Positions 18,676-26,208 of a stretch of DNA of 64,000 nt are shown here, piece after piece. Both the position numbers and the translations under genes were made by a program. Origin of the DNA: Lacrimispora amygdalina. GTDB lineage: Bacteria > Bacillota > Clostridia > Lachnospirales > Lachnospiraceae. A model generated the notes under the pieces. It saw only the letters and a list, made by a program, of their open reading frames with translations, was not told the origin of the DNA and did not search any database. Location of the stretch: the NCBI RefSeq assembly GCF_900205965.1, contig NZ_OAOF01000002.1:248001-312000 (forward strand), written 5' to 3'. The number at the start of each line of letters is the position of its first letter. Positions within the stretch are counted from its first letter, which is position 1.

Positions 18676-18725
18676 AAAAACTCTGTTTAAGTAACATAAT
18701 GTAAATTATGTTACTTAAACAGAGT
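18674..18725 (-). terminator. Perfect 21-bp-arm hairpin with T7, a terminator ahead of the polysaccharide operon
   Basis: Positions 18680-18700 and 18705-18725 are perfect inverted arms of 21 bases around GTAA. On the minus strand the stem is followed at once by seven T (18680 down to 18674), as in an intrinsic terminator, located between the recombinase gene and the polysaccharide operon. The centre of the hairpin (18695-18712) is also one copy of the 18-bp inverted repeat shared with 18951-18968, so recombination there would replace one arm and break the hairpin. Confidence 0.75.
18695..18712 (+). repeat. Left copy of 18-bp inverted repeat, putative recombinase crossover site
   Basis: CATAATGTAAATTATGTT at this position is the exact reverse complement of 18951-18968. 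Each copy is itself a dyad with an asymmetric four-base core (GTAA here, TTAC there), the layout of tyrosine-recombinase core sites. The two copies are inverted, so recombination would flip the intervening 238 bases rather than delete them. Confidence 0.7.
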
Positions 18726-18769
18726 GAATTTTTTCATATTGGTAGAAAATGGTATGTTTTTAGGTAAAT

Positions 18770-18797
18770 AAAAAAGCATGAATTTAGATTTTCATGC
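18770..18797 (-). terminator. Small terminator-like hairpin downstream of the recombinase gene
   Basis: On the minus strand GCATGAA and TTCATGC form a seven-base stem with an eight-base loop followed by six T. It lies about 125 bases after the recombinase stop and inside the putative invertible segment, so it would act only in the present orientation. Confidence 0.5.
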
Positions 18798-18877
18798 CTT
18801 GGCTAATACCATACCTGGTTTTATTACGATTATATACCACATATTACCAATTTTTATAAAAATTTCTAAGTTCTGTC

Positions 18878-18906
18878 TTGTAATTTATCAGAATATGTAT
18901 TATATT
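18878..18906 (+). promoter_or_regulatory. Candidate promoter inside the invertible segment, pointing away from the operon
   Basis: TTGTAA (18878-18883), a 17-base spacer and TATATT (18901-18906, five of six to consensus). As drawn it fires toward the 3' end of the recombinase gene; after inversion it would fire toward the polysaccharide operon. AT-rich DNA yields such matches by chance, so support is moderate. Confidence 0.35.
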
Positions 18907-18923
18907 ATGAATGTAGTGATAAT

Positions 18924-19829
18924 TTAATTCGGTATTACTTCACTATTGTAAACATAATTTACATTATGATCTCTAATTTTACTGTAATCATATACCAATC
19001 CCAGCTTCGATATAAGCCTCTGATGTTCCTCCCCGGTTGTTGCCGTATAAATGCGGGTGGTTTCAATGCTGGAATGGCCTAAAACTTCCGCCAGACGTAA
19101 TAAATTCTTTTCCAGACGATAAAAAACAAAGGCAAATAAGTGACGCAGATTGTGAGGAAATACTTTTTTCTCATCTACATTTGCCTTACGACAGAGACCT
19201 TTCATTTTTTTCCAGATAATTGTCCGATTAATGGGAGAATTGGTTTTAGAAACAAATATTGGGCCAGCTTCTATTTTCTGTGAAACGCAATATGATTTTA
19301 ATAATTTAATAAGCTGCTTCGGTATAAATATAACCCTTACTTTACCTTTATTATTGATCTGAGCATATCCGGTTTTCAGTGACTGCACAGTAATAAACTG
19401 CAGTTCACTGACTCTTATTCCAGTGCTGCATATGGTCTGCATCAAAAGACTCAGCTGAATATCCCCTGTTTCTCTTGCAGCTAGGATCAGATTCTCATAT
19501 TCTTTTTTCGTCAGAAAAGTTTCTTTTTTACAAAATAATGTCTTTTGGATTTTAAACTGACGAACTTTACACTCAAACCATCCGGCATATTCCAAAAAAC
19601 GATTTAAAGCAACTATCATAGAATTCGCACTTGATACCTGATAATTATTCTTTAAGAATTCCTTATATTCGATTACCTTTCTTTTCTCAATCACTTTATC
19701 TCCTGATAAGAAATTATAGAACTTCTTTAGATCCCTTTTGTATTTTTCTATTGTTAATTTTGCCTTTTCTTCCTCATATAAATAATCTTCATACTGTTTC
19801 ATAAGTTCTAGTGTCAATTTTCTCTCCAT
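18924..19829 (-). CDS. Tyrosine recombinase/integrase (XerC/D-like), putative invertase
   Basis: 301 residues with an N-terminal SAM-like DNA-binding domain (about 5-85) and a complete catalytic domain. The catalytic residues are R139 (STGIRVSEL), a lysine near 162, H226-x-x-R229 (HNLRHLF), H252 (LGHSSIETT) and nucleophile Y261. AGGAG precedes the ATG. The right 18-bp repeat (18951-18968) encodes residues 288-293, HNVNYV. After inversion the frame would continue with one Thr and a stop, giving 294 residues instead of 301, so the catalytic core would survive in both orientations. No phage or transposon genes lie nearby, which favours a dedicated DNA switch over a mobile element. Confidence 0.9.
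   Translation of the reverse strand: MERKLTLELMKQYEDYLYEEEKAKLTIEKYKRDLKKFYNFLSGDKVIEKRKVIEYKEFLKNNYQVSSANSMIVALNRFLEYAGWFECKVRQFKIQKTLFCKKETFLTKKEYENLILAARETGDIQLSLLMQTICSTGIRVSELQFITVQSLKTGYAQINNKGKVRVIFIPKQLIKLLKSYCVSQKIEAGPIFVSKTNSPINRTIIWKKMKGLCRKANVDEKKVFPHNLRHLFAFVFYRLEKNLLRLAEVLGHSSIETTRIYTATTGEEHQRLISKLGLVYDYSKIRDHNVNYVYNSEVIPN
18951..18968 (-). repeat. Right copy of 18-bp inverted repeat, inside the recombinase 3' end
   Basis: This is the exact reverse complement of 18695-18712. It lies within the last codons of the recombinase gene (HNVNYV) and has the same dyad form with core TTAC. The flanking bases differ from those of the left copy, so the identity is limited to the probable recombination site itself. 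Confidence 0.7.
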
Positions 19830-19870
19830 GTCTTCTCCTTAGGTTGTATTAAAATTATTTTAATCTATAC

Positions 19871-19907
19871 TATATAAACGAATCAGACAGAAATTGATAA
19901 CACTTTT
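19871..19907 (-). promoter_or_regulatory. ECF-sigma-type promoter of the recombinase gene
   Basis: The minus strand reads AAAAGTGTTATCA, 14 bases, then CGTTTATATA. The same 13-mer and 10-mer at the same spacing stand before the secreted-protein gene (20550-20586). Taken as TGTTAT-N16-CGTTTA it resembles ECF sigma promoters such as SigW sites (TGAAAC-N16-CGTATA). The ECF sigma gene at 21297 is the obvious candidate. The start codon lies about 50 bases downstream of the -10-like element. Confidence 0.65.
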
Positions 19908-20061
19908 CCCTATAAACATTTCATAAACTCACCATTAATAAAATATAAATAATTTCTATTCTTTAGCAATTACCATAGAAAAAGCTCCCTTCTGAAAATG
20001 AATTATTTATCTAATTCAATCCCAAAAAGAAGCCTTTATTGCACTACCCAAAAACCATTAT

Positions 20062-20511
20062 TTATTTCGCATAATTTTCAAAGTAACCGGATACTGTCTC
20101 ACCAACTCCATTCCGATATACCGTAGCAGTAATAGTCAGACGATAAGTATAACCTCTTAACACGTAATATCTGCCATCAAAGATCAGTCTGTTGCCTGCT
20201 ACGTTTAAGTTTTTCCACGTCTTTACAGTGGTGTAGGATCCGTTAGAATTTTTTCTGGACAATACCGCAGTACCAGTTATATTCTTCACGTCTGACCAGC
20301 CTTGTACACAGGCGCCGCAAATAGCCTTGCTTCCAGCAAAAGAAAGGTTGATATCAATAGAAGAAGTGCTGGCCCACTGAACTGACGGCTGACCGAAAGT
20401 GTTATCCGGCACATTGGAAGAGTTTGTTGAGGCAAACGCATCCCTTCCCATCAGGAAACAGGACATGACGAGACACATAATAAAGGTACTTTTTTTCAAT
20501 TTTACAAACAT
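20062..20511 (-). CDS. Small secreted protein of unknown function
   Basis: 149 residues with an N-terminal signal peptide (KLKKSTFIMCLVMSCFLMG, probable cleavage after AFAS near residue 28). The mature part of about 120 residues is rich in Ser, Thr, Asn and aromatic residues and looks like a beta-sandwich (repeated YTTVKTWKNL and YRLTITATVY strands). Two cysteines in AICGACVQG could pair. It faintly recalls the small secreted DUF6147-type proteins of clostridia, but I am not sure. A good AAGGAGG precedes the start. It shares its promoter motif with the recombinase and lies beside an ECF sigma pair, so it may be an exported effector or envelope-stress protein. Confidence 0.7.
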   Translation of the reverse strand: MFVKLKKSTFIMCLVMSCFLMGRDAFASTNSSNVPDNTFGQPSVQWASTSSIDINLSFAGSKAICGACVQGWSDVKNITGTAVLSRKNSNGSYTTVKTWKNLNVAGNRLIFDGRYYVLRGYTYRLTITATVYRNGVGETVSGYFENYAK

Positions 20512-20549
20512 ATTTTTCCTCCTTTTTTTTATAAAATAATAACCTCTAT

Positions 20550-20586
20550 TATATAAACGTCATAATTAAAAAATGATAACACTTTT
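20550..20586 (-). promoter_or_regulatory. ECF-sigma-type promoter of the secreted-protein gene
   Basis: The minus strand reads AAAAGTGTTATCA, 14 bases, then CGTTTATATA, identical in both boxes and spacing to the site ahead of the recombinase (19871-19907), while the 14-base spacers differ. Conservation of the boxes with divergent spacers is what one expects of a shared promoter rather than a recent duplication. The ATG follows about 40 bases downstream. Confidence 0.68.
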
Positions 20587-20602
20587 TTGAAAAATAATTC
20601 AA

Positions 20603-21307
20603 TTATTTTTCCATACTCCTGCCCATTCGGATTAATTCATCAGTATTTATTTTAGATGTCAATTCAAAAACAACATCCCTTGATTTCCATAGAAGTACAT
20701 TGTAATTGTCATCCTTTACTGTTTTAAATAAAAATGCTGTATTACCAGAAATATCAACTTCTGTATAATTTGTATTTTCATTATCAATCAATGCCGTTCC
20801 TTCTTCCGCTTTTCTCTGCTTTAATACAATCTCTGTATCTGATTCATCGGAATATACCAGCAAAGCAGAATTTCCATAAAGTTCCTCAGATATTTTTTTA
20901 TAGCCTTCCGGCAAATATGTCGGCCTGAAAATATCCATTTGCTGTTCGTCATCTGTAGAATCCTCATACTGGATTTGTGTATAATTTCCAAACTGATTAA
21001 CAAAAGCATTCAGTATTACATTTCTGGTTGCTTCAACACTGAGCAGTGTGGCAGACGACAGAACAATGATTACAATAAAGCATGCTGCTGTTTTATAGTT
21101 ACTTTTAATGAAAGACCTTATTTTAGTTTTGATCTTGTGTTTAGAAATTAACTTTTCAATCCGTTTGTCCATCTCCACGGACGTTGGAAATTCTTCATTT
21201 AATTCTTTATTGGAGGGCAATGCATCCATTTCATCTTTCAGTGCATCAGATATAGCTGCTTTCAGCAGCGAATCAAACAATTCTTTATTTCTATTTTCAC
21301 TGGTCAC
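20603..21307 (-). CDS. Membrane-anchored anti-sigma factor (DUF4367-like)
   Basis: 234 residues: a cytoplasmic N-terminal part (1-70), one membrane helix (about 72-91) and an extracytoplasmic domain with FRPTYLPEGYKKISEELYG, a pattern seen in DUF4367-type anti-sigma proteins. It overlaps the ECF sigma gene upstream by 11 bases, so the two are translated together. It should hold the sigma factor at the membrane and release it on an external signal. It ends about 17 bases before the ECF-type promoter of the secreted-protein gene. Confidence 0.8.
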   Translation of the reverse strand: MTSENRNKELFDSLLKAAISDALKDEMDALPSNKELNEEFPTSVEMDKRIEKLISKHKIKTKIRSFIKSNYKTAACFIVIIVLSSATLLSVEATRNVILNAFVNQFGNYTQIQYEDSTDDEQQMDIFRPTYLPEGYKKISEELYGNSALLVYSDESDTEIVLKQRKAEEGTALIDNENTNYTEVDISGNTAFLFKTVKDDNYNVLLWKSRDVVFELTSKINTDELIRMGRSMEK

Positions 21308-21851
21308 TGTAAACTCCCTCCTTTTCCAATTCCTTCTTCAGAGCTTTACGTGCCCTGCTAAGGCGCATTTTAGCATTCTCCGTACTGATACCCAGTATTT
21401 TGCCTATTTCATCAAAAGAACAATCAAATTCTATTTTCAGATATAAAATATCCGAATAACTTTTTTTAAGATTACTAATACAGCATTTTATTTTATCACA
21501 GGCTTCCTTAACTGAAAAGTTATCAAAAGCCGGTTCTTCATAACTTAATCCATAATCATCTTCTTCCAATGGTACTATTTGTTTCTTCTTTCGTTTACGG
21601 AGCATATCAATCGCAACGTTTCTCACTATAATAACGACGAACCCCCTGGTTTGGTAACAGTCTACTATATTTATTTTTTCCAGATTATCAATTATTTTTA
21701 TAAATGCTTCTGATACTGCATCTTCCGCAAGATGTACTTCATTTAAAATCGTGTTGGCTATGTAAAGCATTGTTCCGCTGTAAAGTTCATAAATTTCGGT
21801 TACTTTATCCCGATCCCGTTCATTTTCAAGCGTCATTATAAAAGCAAGCAA
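21297..21851 (-). CDS. ECF-type RNA polymerase sigma factor
   Basis: 184 residues with sigma region 2 (about 20-80, including AEDAVSEAFIKIIDNL) and region 4 (about 125-175, SFDEIGKILGISTENAKMRLSRARKAL). The start is a TTG at 21851: AGGAGG sits eight bases upstream, while the next ATG (MTLEN) would be too far. A sigma-A-like TATAAT lies further upstream, and I do not see the AAAAGTGTTATCA motif there, so autoregulation is not evident. Its likely targets are the two copies of that motif at 19.9 and 20.6 kb. Confidence 0.85.
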   Translation of the reverse strand: MLAFIMTLENERDRDKVTEIYELYSGTMLYIANTILNEVHLAEDAVSEAFIKIIDNLEKINIVDCYQTRGFVVIIVRNVAIDMLRKRKKKQIVPLEEDDYGLSYEEPAFDNFSVKEACDKIKCCISNLKKSYSDILYLKIEFDCSFDEIGKILGISTENAKMRLSRARKALKKELEKEGVYSDQ

Positions 21852-21993
21852 CGTTTTTTCCTCCTTGGCATGTAACCATGTATTAGATCTGATATATGAA
21901 GTAAATTATACTATACTTTTTATTTTCCAGCCATACCCAAAATCAAACCGGCCCTGGGCTGAACTTCTGCTTCTTTATGGATTAGTTATTATC

Positions 21994-22045
21994 AAAAAAA
22001 GAGCCGATACCCGCATTCATACTTATGCGGGTTATCGTACTCTTT
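21994..22045 (-). terminator. Intrinsic terminator of the flavin reductase operon
   Basis: On the minus strand a GC-rich stem (CCCGCAT paired with ATGCGGG, extended by GATAAC/ATCGG and GAG/CTC pairs) is followed by seven T (22000 down to 21994). It lies 25-75 bases after the stop of the 807-residue reductase gene. Confidence 0.85.
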
Positions 22046-22069
22046 CAGTACTTAAATATTTATTTCAAT

Positions 22070-24493
22070 CTATTTCATTTCATCAACAGCAGTTTTACCG
22101 GCAATCCGTCCGAAGGTAAAGATATCCGTTAATGCGTTACCGCCAAGACGGTTACCTGCATGAATACCTCCAGCTACTTCTCCGGCAGCATAAAGATGCT
22201 TAATTGGCTGGCCATTTTCGTCTAATACACGGGCGTTTGTATCGATCTTGAGTCCGCCCATGGTATGATGAACGGCTGGCTTCCTGGGGGTTGCATAGAA
22301 AGGAGCTTTCTCCACTTTCAGGCTGAATGTATCTTTATGAAACTCCGGATCAAATCCAGCATCTACATAGGAATTATACTTATTAATGGTATCAATAAGT
22401 ACGGCTGGCTCCATACCGACTTTTACTGCCAGTTCTTCTAAGGTATCGGCTCTGAACAAAGTACCGGCTTCCACCTGACGGTCTAACTTTTCCTGACTTG
22501 TATTGGCCGCAGTTTTCTTAATCTCATCATCTGCAATCAGATAGAATAAACCACCCTGGTCAATAGCAGCTTTTGTTAAGACATCACGTCCTGAGAACTC
22601 ATTTACAAAGCGTCTGCCTTCTTTATTAACAATTACAAAGTTTTCCGGTGGTACCTGGACTCCACTGAACAGCTCTCCCGTGTCCGGATCGGCAACAGGC
22701 ATCATCTGAGTGAATCCCATACCAGTCAGCGCTGCACCTACTGTTTTACCAAGCTGGATTCCATCTCCTGTCATGGCGAAGGAATTGGTGGTTCTGATAT
22801 TATCGTCAATATAACTCCAATAGGTGTTATATTCCTTTAACATCTTTGTATTAGCACCAAACCCGCCGCTTGCTAAAACAACTGCTTTGGCACGAACCGT
22901 GATCTTCTGGCCATTGACACCAGTTGCTATGACTCCTGCAATCTCACCATCCTCGATGATAAATTCCTTTACAGGACTGTCAGTAATAATCTTTCCTGAG
23001 TGCTCCTCAACATATTTTGTAAGGGCAAGAATAAATGCGGTACCATAGCTTTTAACCGGCTTATGGCCACGGCGCCAAAGTGCACCAACCGGGGCAAAGA
23101 CGATGTTTTTATCATACTCAACACCAATCTCTTCCAGCCATTTTACACTTTCTAAGGCTCTGTCAGTCAGGATCTTCACCAGATCGTACTGTCCGTATAT
23201 AGAATTGCCATTTAAGTCAGTTCGTTTTCCACCAAAATAAGTCTGCATTCTGTGAAGAAGGGGAGAATCAAATAAATGACCTTTTCCAGTTCCGAATTTT
23301 TCCTGGTAATCAGAAAACTCTTTTTTAAGTGCACGGAAATCATCTAAATATTCCGGATGGATCTGGCTCTCATCAGTATCCAGCAGTGACTCAATGGTAT
23401 GTCTTTCTCCCGGATTTTCATCAAACTTACTCTGCCACTCAGGATCTGCCGCATTAACAGGACCGCCGGAACGTATGGTATTTCCACCTACTGCCGGATA
23501 TTTTTCAAGTACAATAACACTGGAACCGTTCTGTAATGCAGTTGCAGCCGCACTGAGTCCGGCTCCGCCTCCGCCTACAACTACTACATCACAGGTATAT
23601 TCTTCATCCTGTCTGTTTCTGCTGCTGGCAGGTTTTGGACGTCTCTTAAGAATATCAGGGTTAACTCCCGCAAGCTTTACTGCTTTGGCAACACCATCGA
23701 TCACGCCATTGCTGGTTTCTGATGCACCAGAAAGCGCATCTACGTTCAGCGTCTGTCCTTCAATAATTTTATCCGGGATTCTTACAAATACAACATCTGC
23801 AATTCCTTCCGTTTCGCCCTTTGTGTCTATATTAATGCTTTCGATACGTTTTTCACTGAAGGATACCTTCATAGGAAGATTTCCGCTGTGACCGATTGCA
23901 TTTACTTCATATTCACCTGGTGTAAAGCTGAATTCCTCTTCCTCGTTAAGCTGATTTGCAATTTTAGCAAAACGCATAAAGCGTAAGAAGCAGATTTCCA
24001 GGAAATCAATGGTTCCCTCATTACTTAAGTTCCCCGCATCATCAAATGCCTTGCTTGCATTTCCCAGTAAAAACTCATATCCTGGCATGACATTGGCATC
24101 CACTCCCGGTGCATCCAGAATCTGGCGAAGATGAAGCTGTGCACGGGAGGAACCCTGGGTTCCTAAAGATGCACCAACGATCATTACCGGTTTGCCTGCA
24201 AGGGGATGAAGATCAAAGCTCAGCCATTCAATCAGGCTTTTCAGTCCGGATGGAATGGAATGATTATATTCAGGTGTTGCCATAATAACACCGTCACACT
24301 CTGTAATCTTATCATTAAACATCTGTAGCACTGCACCGTAGGACTGATTATCTGACTGGTTAAACATGGGAACATCTGTAATCTCAAGTATTTCAATGTC
24401 TGCTTTTGATTCAAAATGTTTTTTCATAAACTGAAGGAGTTTACGATTATAAGATTTTTTTGCATTGGTTCCAACAATTGCTATAAATTTCAT
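22070..24493 (-). CDS. Cytosolic three-domain flavin reductase (FMN_red + FMN-binding + fumarate reductase-like FAD domain)
   Basis: 807 residues in three domains. Residues 1-185 are an NADPH-dependent FMN reductase fold ([25 protein letters not shown]). Residues 190-275 are an FMN-binding domain with the ApbE flavinylation-type motif [10 protein letters not shown] (S258 the likely FMN acceptor). Residues 300-807 are an FAD_binding_2/fumarate reductase domain with [13 protein letters not shown] and [20 protein letters not shown]. There is no signal peptide or haem motif, so it acts in the cytosol, reducing an activated alkene (fumarate, urocanate, acrylate or cinnamate-like) with NAD(P)H. ApbE is encoded 4 kb away in the same locus. 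The substrate is unknown. Confidence 0.88.
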   Translation of the reverse strand: MKFIAIVGTNAKKSYNRKLLQFMKKHFESKADIEILEITDVPMFNQSDNQSYGAVLQMFNDKITECDGVIMATPEYNHSIPSGLKSLIEWLSFDLHPLAGKPVMIVGASLGTQGSSRAQLHLRQILDAPGVDANVMPGYEFLLGNASKAFDDAGNLSNEGTIDFLEICFLRFMRFAKIANQLNEEEEFSFTPGEYEVNAIGHSGNLPMKVSFSEKRIESINIDTKGETEGIADVVFVRIPDKIIEGQTLNVDALSGASETSNGVIDGVAKAVKLAGVNPDILKRRPKPASSRNRQDEEYTCDVVVVGGGGAGLSAAATALQNGSSVIVLEKYPAVGGNTIRSGGPVNAADPEWQSKFDENPGERHTIESLLDTDESQIHPEYLDDFRALKKEFSDYQEKFGTGKGHLFDSPLLHRMQTYFGGKRTDLNGNSIYGQYDLVKILTDRALESVKWLEEIGVEYDKNIVFAPVGALWRRGHKPVKSYGTAFILALTKYVEEHSGKIITDSPVKEFIIEDGEIAGVIATGVNGQKITVRAKAVVLASGGFGANTKMLKEYNTYWSYIDDNIRTTNSFAMTGDGIQLGKTVGAALTGMGFTQMMPVADPDTGELFSGVQVPPENFVIVNKEGRRFVNEFSGRDVLTKAAIDQGGLFYLIADDEIKKTAANTSQEKLDRQVEAGTLFRADTLEELAVKVGMEPAVLIDTINKYNSYVDAGFDPEFHKDTFSLKVEKAPFYATPRKPAVHHTMGGLKIDTNARVLDENGQPIKHLYAAGEVAGGIHAGNRLGGNALTDIFTFGRIAGKTAVDEMK

Positions 24494-24507
24494 TGTTAAT
24501 AATCCTC

Positions 24508-25107
24508 CTACTCTTGCCAGGTGTATTTTTTTTCTTTTTTACTAAGAGTTTTCTTTTCCAGAAGTTTCACTGTGATCTCTGTAAACAGAACAAATTCCCT
24601 GAAAATTTCATCAAGTTCTGAAAGCTTGTCTGCATAAACGAGATTACCTGCAGCATCGAATGCTCCCTGTGATTTTCCTAATAGGAACTCACTGCTTGGC
24701 ATAATTCTTGCAGCAAGCTCAGGGGAATCAAGGATCTGGCGAAGATGTGCCTGTGCTCTGGAAGAACCAAGGGTACCATGAGATGCTCCTACGATTAAAA
24801 CAGGCTTATCCGTAAGTGCCTGGGTTGTGTAACTAATCCATTCAAGAGCGCTCTTTAAAACAGCTGGTATGGCATGATCATACTCTGGGGTTGCGATAAT
24901 TACTCCATCCGCTTTCAATATTTTATCAGATAACTCTGCTACCTTTTCCGGAACATCTGAATCCTCAGTTTCCATAAAAGCGGGTAAATCCTTAATTTCA
25001 TATAGTTCTATTTCCGCTTCTCCAGCAAAATGCTTTTGCATAAACTGAAGCAGCATACGATTAGTTGACACATCAGAATTCGTGCCTACGATTGCTAAAT
25101 ATTTCAT
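24508..25107 (-). CDS. NADPH-dependent FMN reductase family protein
   Basis: 199 residues from the ATG at 25107, which follows AAGGAG; an ATG-less extension to 25128 is less likely. It is clearly paralogous to the first domain of the neighbouring 807-residue reductase (shared MKxxAIVGTN, LLQFMx[33 protein letters not shown]). It binds FMN and should pass electrons from NAD(P)H to flavin. It ends 14 bases before the large reductase start, so the two form an operon, divergent from the LysR gene. Confidence 0.87.
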   Translation of the reverse strand: MKYLAIVGTNSDVSTNRMLLQFMQKHFAGEAEIELYEIKDLPAFMETEDSDVPEKVAELSDKILKADGVIIATPEYDHAIPAVLKSALEWISYTTQALTDKPVLIVGASHGTLGSSRAQAHLRQILDSPELAARIMPSSEFLLGKSQGAFDAAGNLVYADKLSELDEIFREFVLFTEITVKLLEKKTLSKKEKKYTWQE

Positions 25108-25202
25108 AGTAATCTCCTTCCTGTACATTAAGCTTTCACAGTTAAATTATGTGTTTGATATAACTTTAACATATTATGCACACATTATCTAATAGTAATT
25201 TA

Positions 25203-25231
25203 TTGAAGTTTAATAACAAATTTGTTATAAT
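25203..25231 (+). promoter_or_regulatory. LysR-gene promoter overlapped by a 16-bp palindromic operator
   Basis: TTGAAG (25203-25208), a 17-base spacer and TATAAT (25226-25231) precede the LysR gene. A perfect palindrome ATAACAAATTTGTTAT (25213-25228) fills most of the spacer and contains a T-N11-A LysR box. This suggests autorepression by the LysR protein and control of the divergent reductase operon. Confidence 0.6.
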
Positions 25232-25274
25232 CAAAAACAGACCTTAAAGTTTATCATTCAAAGGAAGGAACGAA

Positions 25275-26207
25275 ATGTCAAAAATCGGCTCTCAGGAGAT
25301 TCTGTATTATATAGATGCCATATTAAAATACAGCAATTATGGCAAGGCTGCTAAATCCCTTTATATCTCGCAACCATATTTAACCCAGGTCATTAAACGG
25401 GTGGAAAGCCAGTTAAACTGTGAACTGATCACCCGCAGCAAGCTGCCATACCGGTTAACCGAGCAGGGAAAGATCTATTATCAATATTTAACTTCATTGG
25501 AAAATAACTATGCAAAGCTGCTTCGGGATATATCAGATGTATCAGATATCGACCGGACAGTCATAAAGATAGGCGTTCTGCCCAGCCTGGGCACCTACCT
25601 TTTACCTCTTTTTTTACCAGATTTTCTGGACAAGCATCCAAACTGCAGAATCGAACTTACAGAAGTTTTACCTGAAAAATGTGAGAGACTCACTCAAAAT
25701 AATGAATTGGATTTTTGGATTGGACAAAATTCCAGGAATATTTCACCAAATTTAAACTCAGTGAGCTGGGGCAGACACAGATACCGGGCAGTGATCCCCC
25801 GGTGCTGCGATCTTTATCAGAATGATACAGCCATTATAGAGGAAGGCTCCATTGATATAAGTAAAATATTATGTCAAAAGCTGGTTTTGACTTCCAAGGG
25901 CTCTGCTATCAGAAAACAAATCGACCAATTATTAAACGTGTATAAGGTGGAACCCAATATCATAATGGAAAGCACAGAGATAAATACCATACTAAAACTT
26001 GCCACCAGCAATATGGGACTGACCATTATACCAGAAAGTGTCTATGTGAAAGAATGCCCCTCTGAGTACAATATATATCCAATCCCCATCGATGAGTTGA
26101 GCTTAGATTATTTTATCGCATATCACAGTGAACGGACACTGACTGATATTGATAACGACTTATTAGATGCTTTCCTAACCCATGCAGAAAATGTTACAGG
26201 AGACTGA
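25275..26207 (+). CDS. LysR-family transcriptional regulator
   Basis: 310 residues. The N-terminal winged helix-turn-helix spans about 5-65 (YYIDAILKYSNYGKAAKSLYISQPYLTQVIKRVE), followed by a periplasmic-binding-protein-like effector domain. GGAAGGAACGAA precedes the start. It is divergent from the FMN reductase/flavin reductase operon and lies directly before apbE, whose start touches its stop, so it probably controls the whole flavin module in response to the reductase substrate. Confidence 0.9.
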   Translation: MSKIGSQEILYYIDAILKYSNYGKAAKSLYISQPYLTQVIKRVESQLNCELITRSKLPYRLTEQGKIYYQYLTSLENNYAKLLRDISDVSDIDRTVIKIGVLPSLGTYLLPLFLPDFLDKHPNCRIELTEVLPEKCERLTQNNELDFWIGQNSRNISPNLNSVSWGRHRYRAVIPRCCDLYQNDTAIIEEGSIDISKILCQKLVLTSKGSAIRKQIDQLLNVYKVEPNIIMESTEINTILKLATSNMGLTIIPESVYVKECPSEYNIYPIPIDELSLDYFIAYHSERTLTDIDNDLLDAFLTHAENVTGD

Positions 26208-26208
26208 A

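Larger units (their letters stand above)
18713..18950. other. Putative invertible segment between recombinase and polysaccharide operon
   Basis: This 238-base, very AT-rich stretch is bounded by the inverted 18-bp repeats. In the orientation seen it contains the outer arm of the 21-bp hairpin and a second, smaller minus-strand terminator-like hairpin at 18770-18797. It also holds a plus-strand promoter candidate at 18878-18906 that points away from the polysaccharide operon. Flipping would remove both terminators from the path of minus-strand transcripts and turn the promoter toward the operon. This is inferred; only one orientation is visible. Confidence 0.6.

Noticed and set aside
18801..18834. 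Perfect TATAAT on the minus strand at 18829-18834 as a capsule promoter
   Set aside because: No acceptable -35 box lies at 16-19 bases, and two terminators follow downstream in the orientation seen.
18924..19829. Integrase as part of a prophage or transposon
   Set aside because: No capsid, replication, excision or transposition genes, no attachment-site-like direct repeats and no tRNA lie nearby. The inverted repeats and operon context fit a local DNA switch better.
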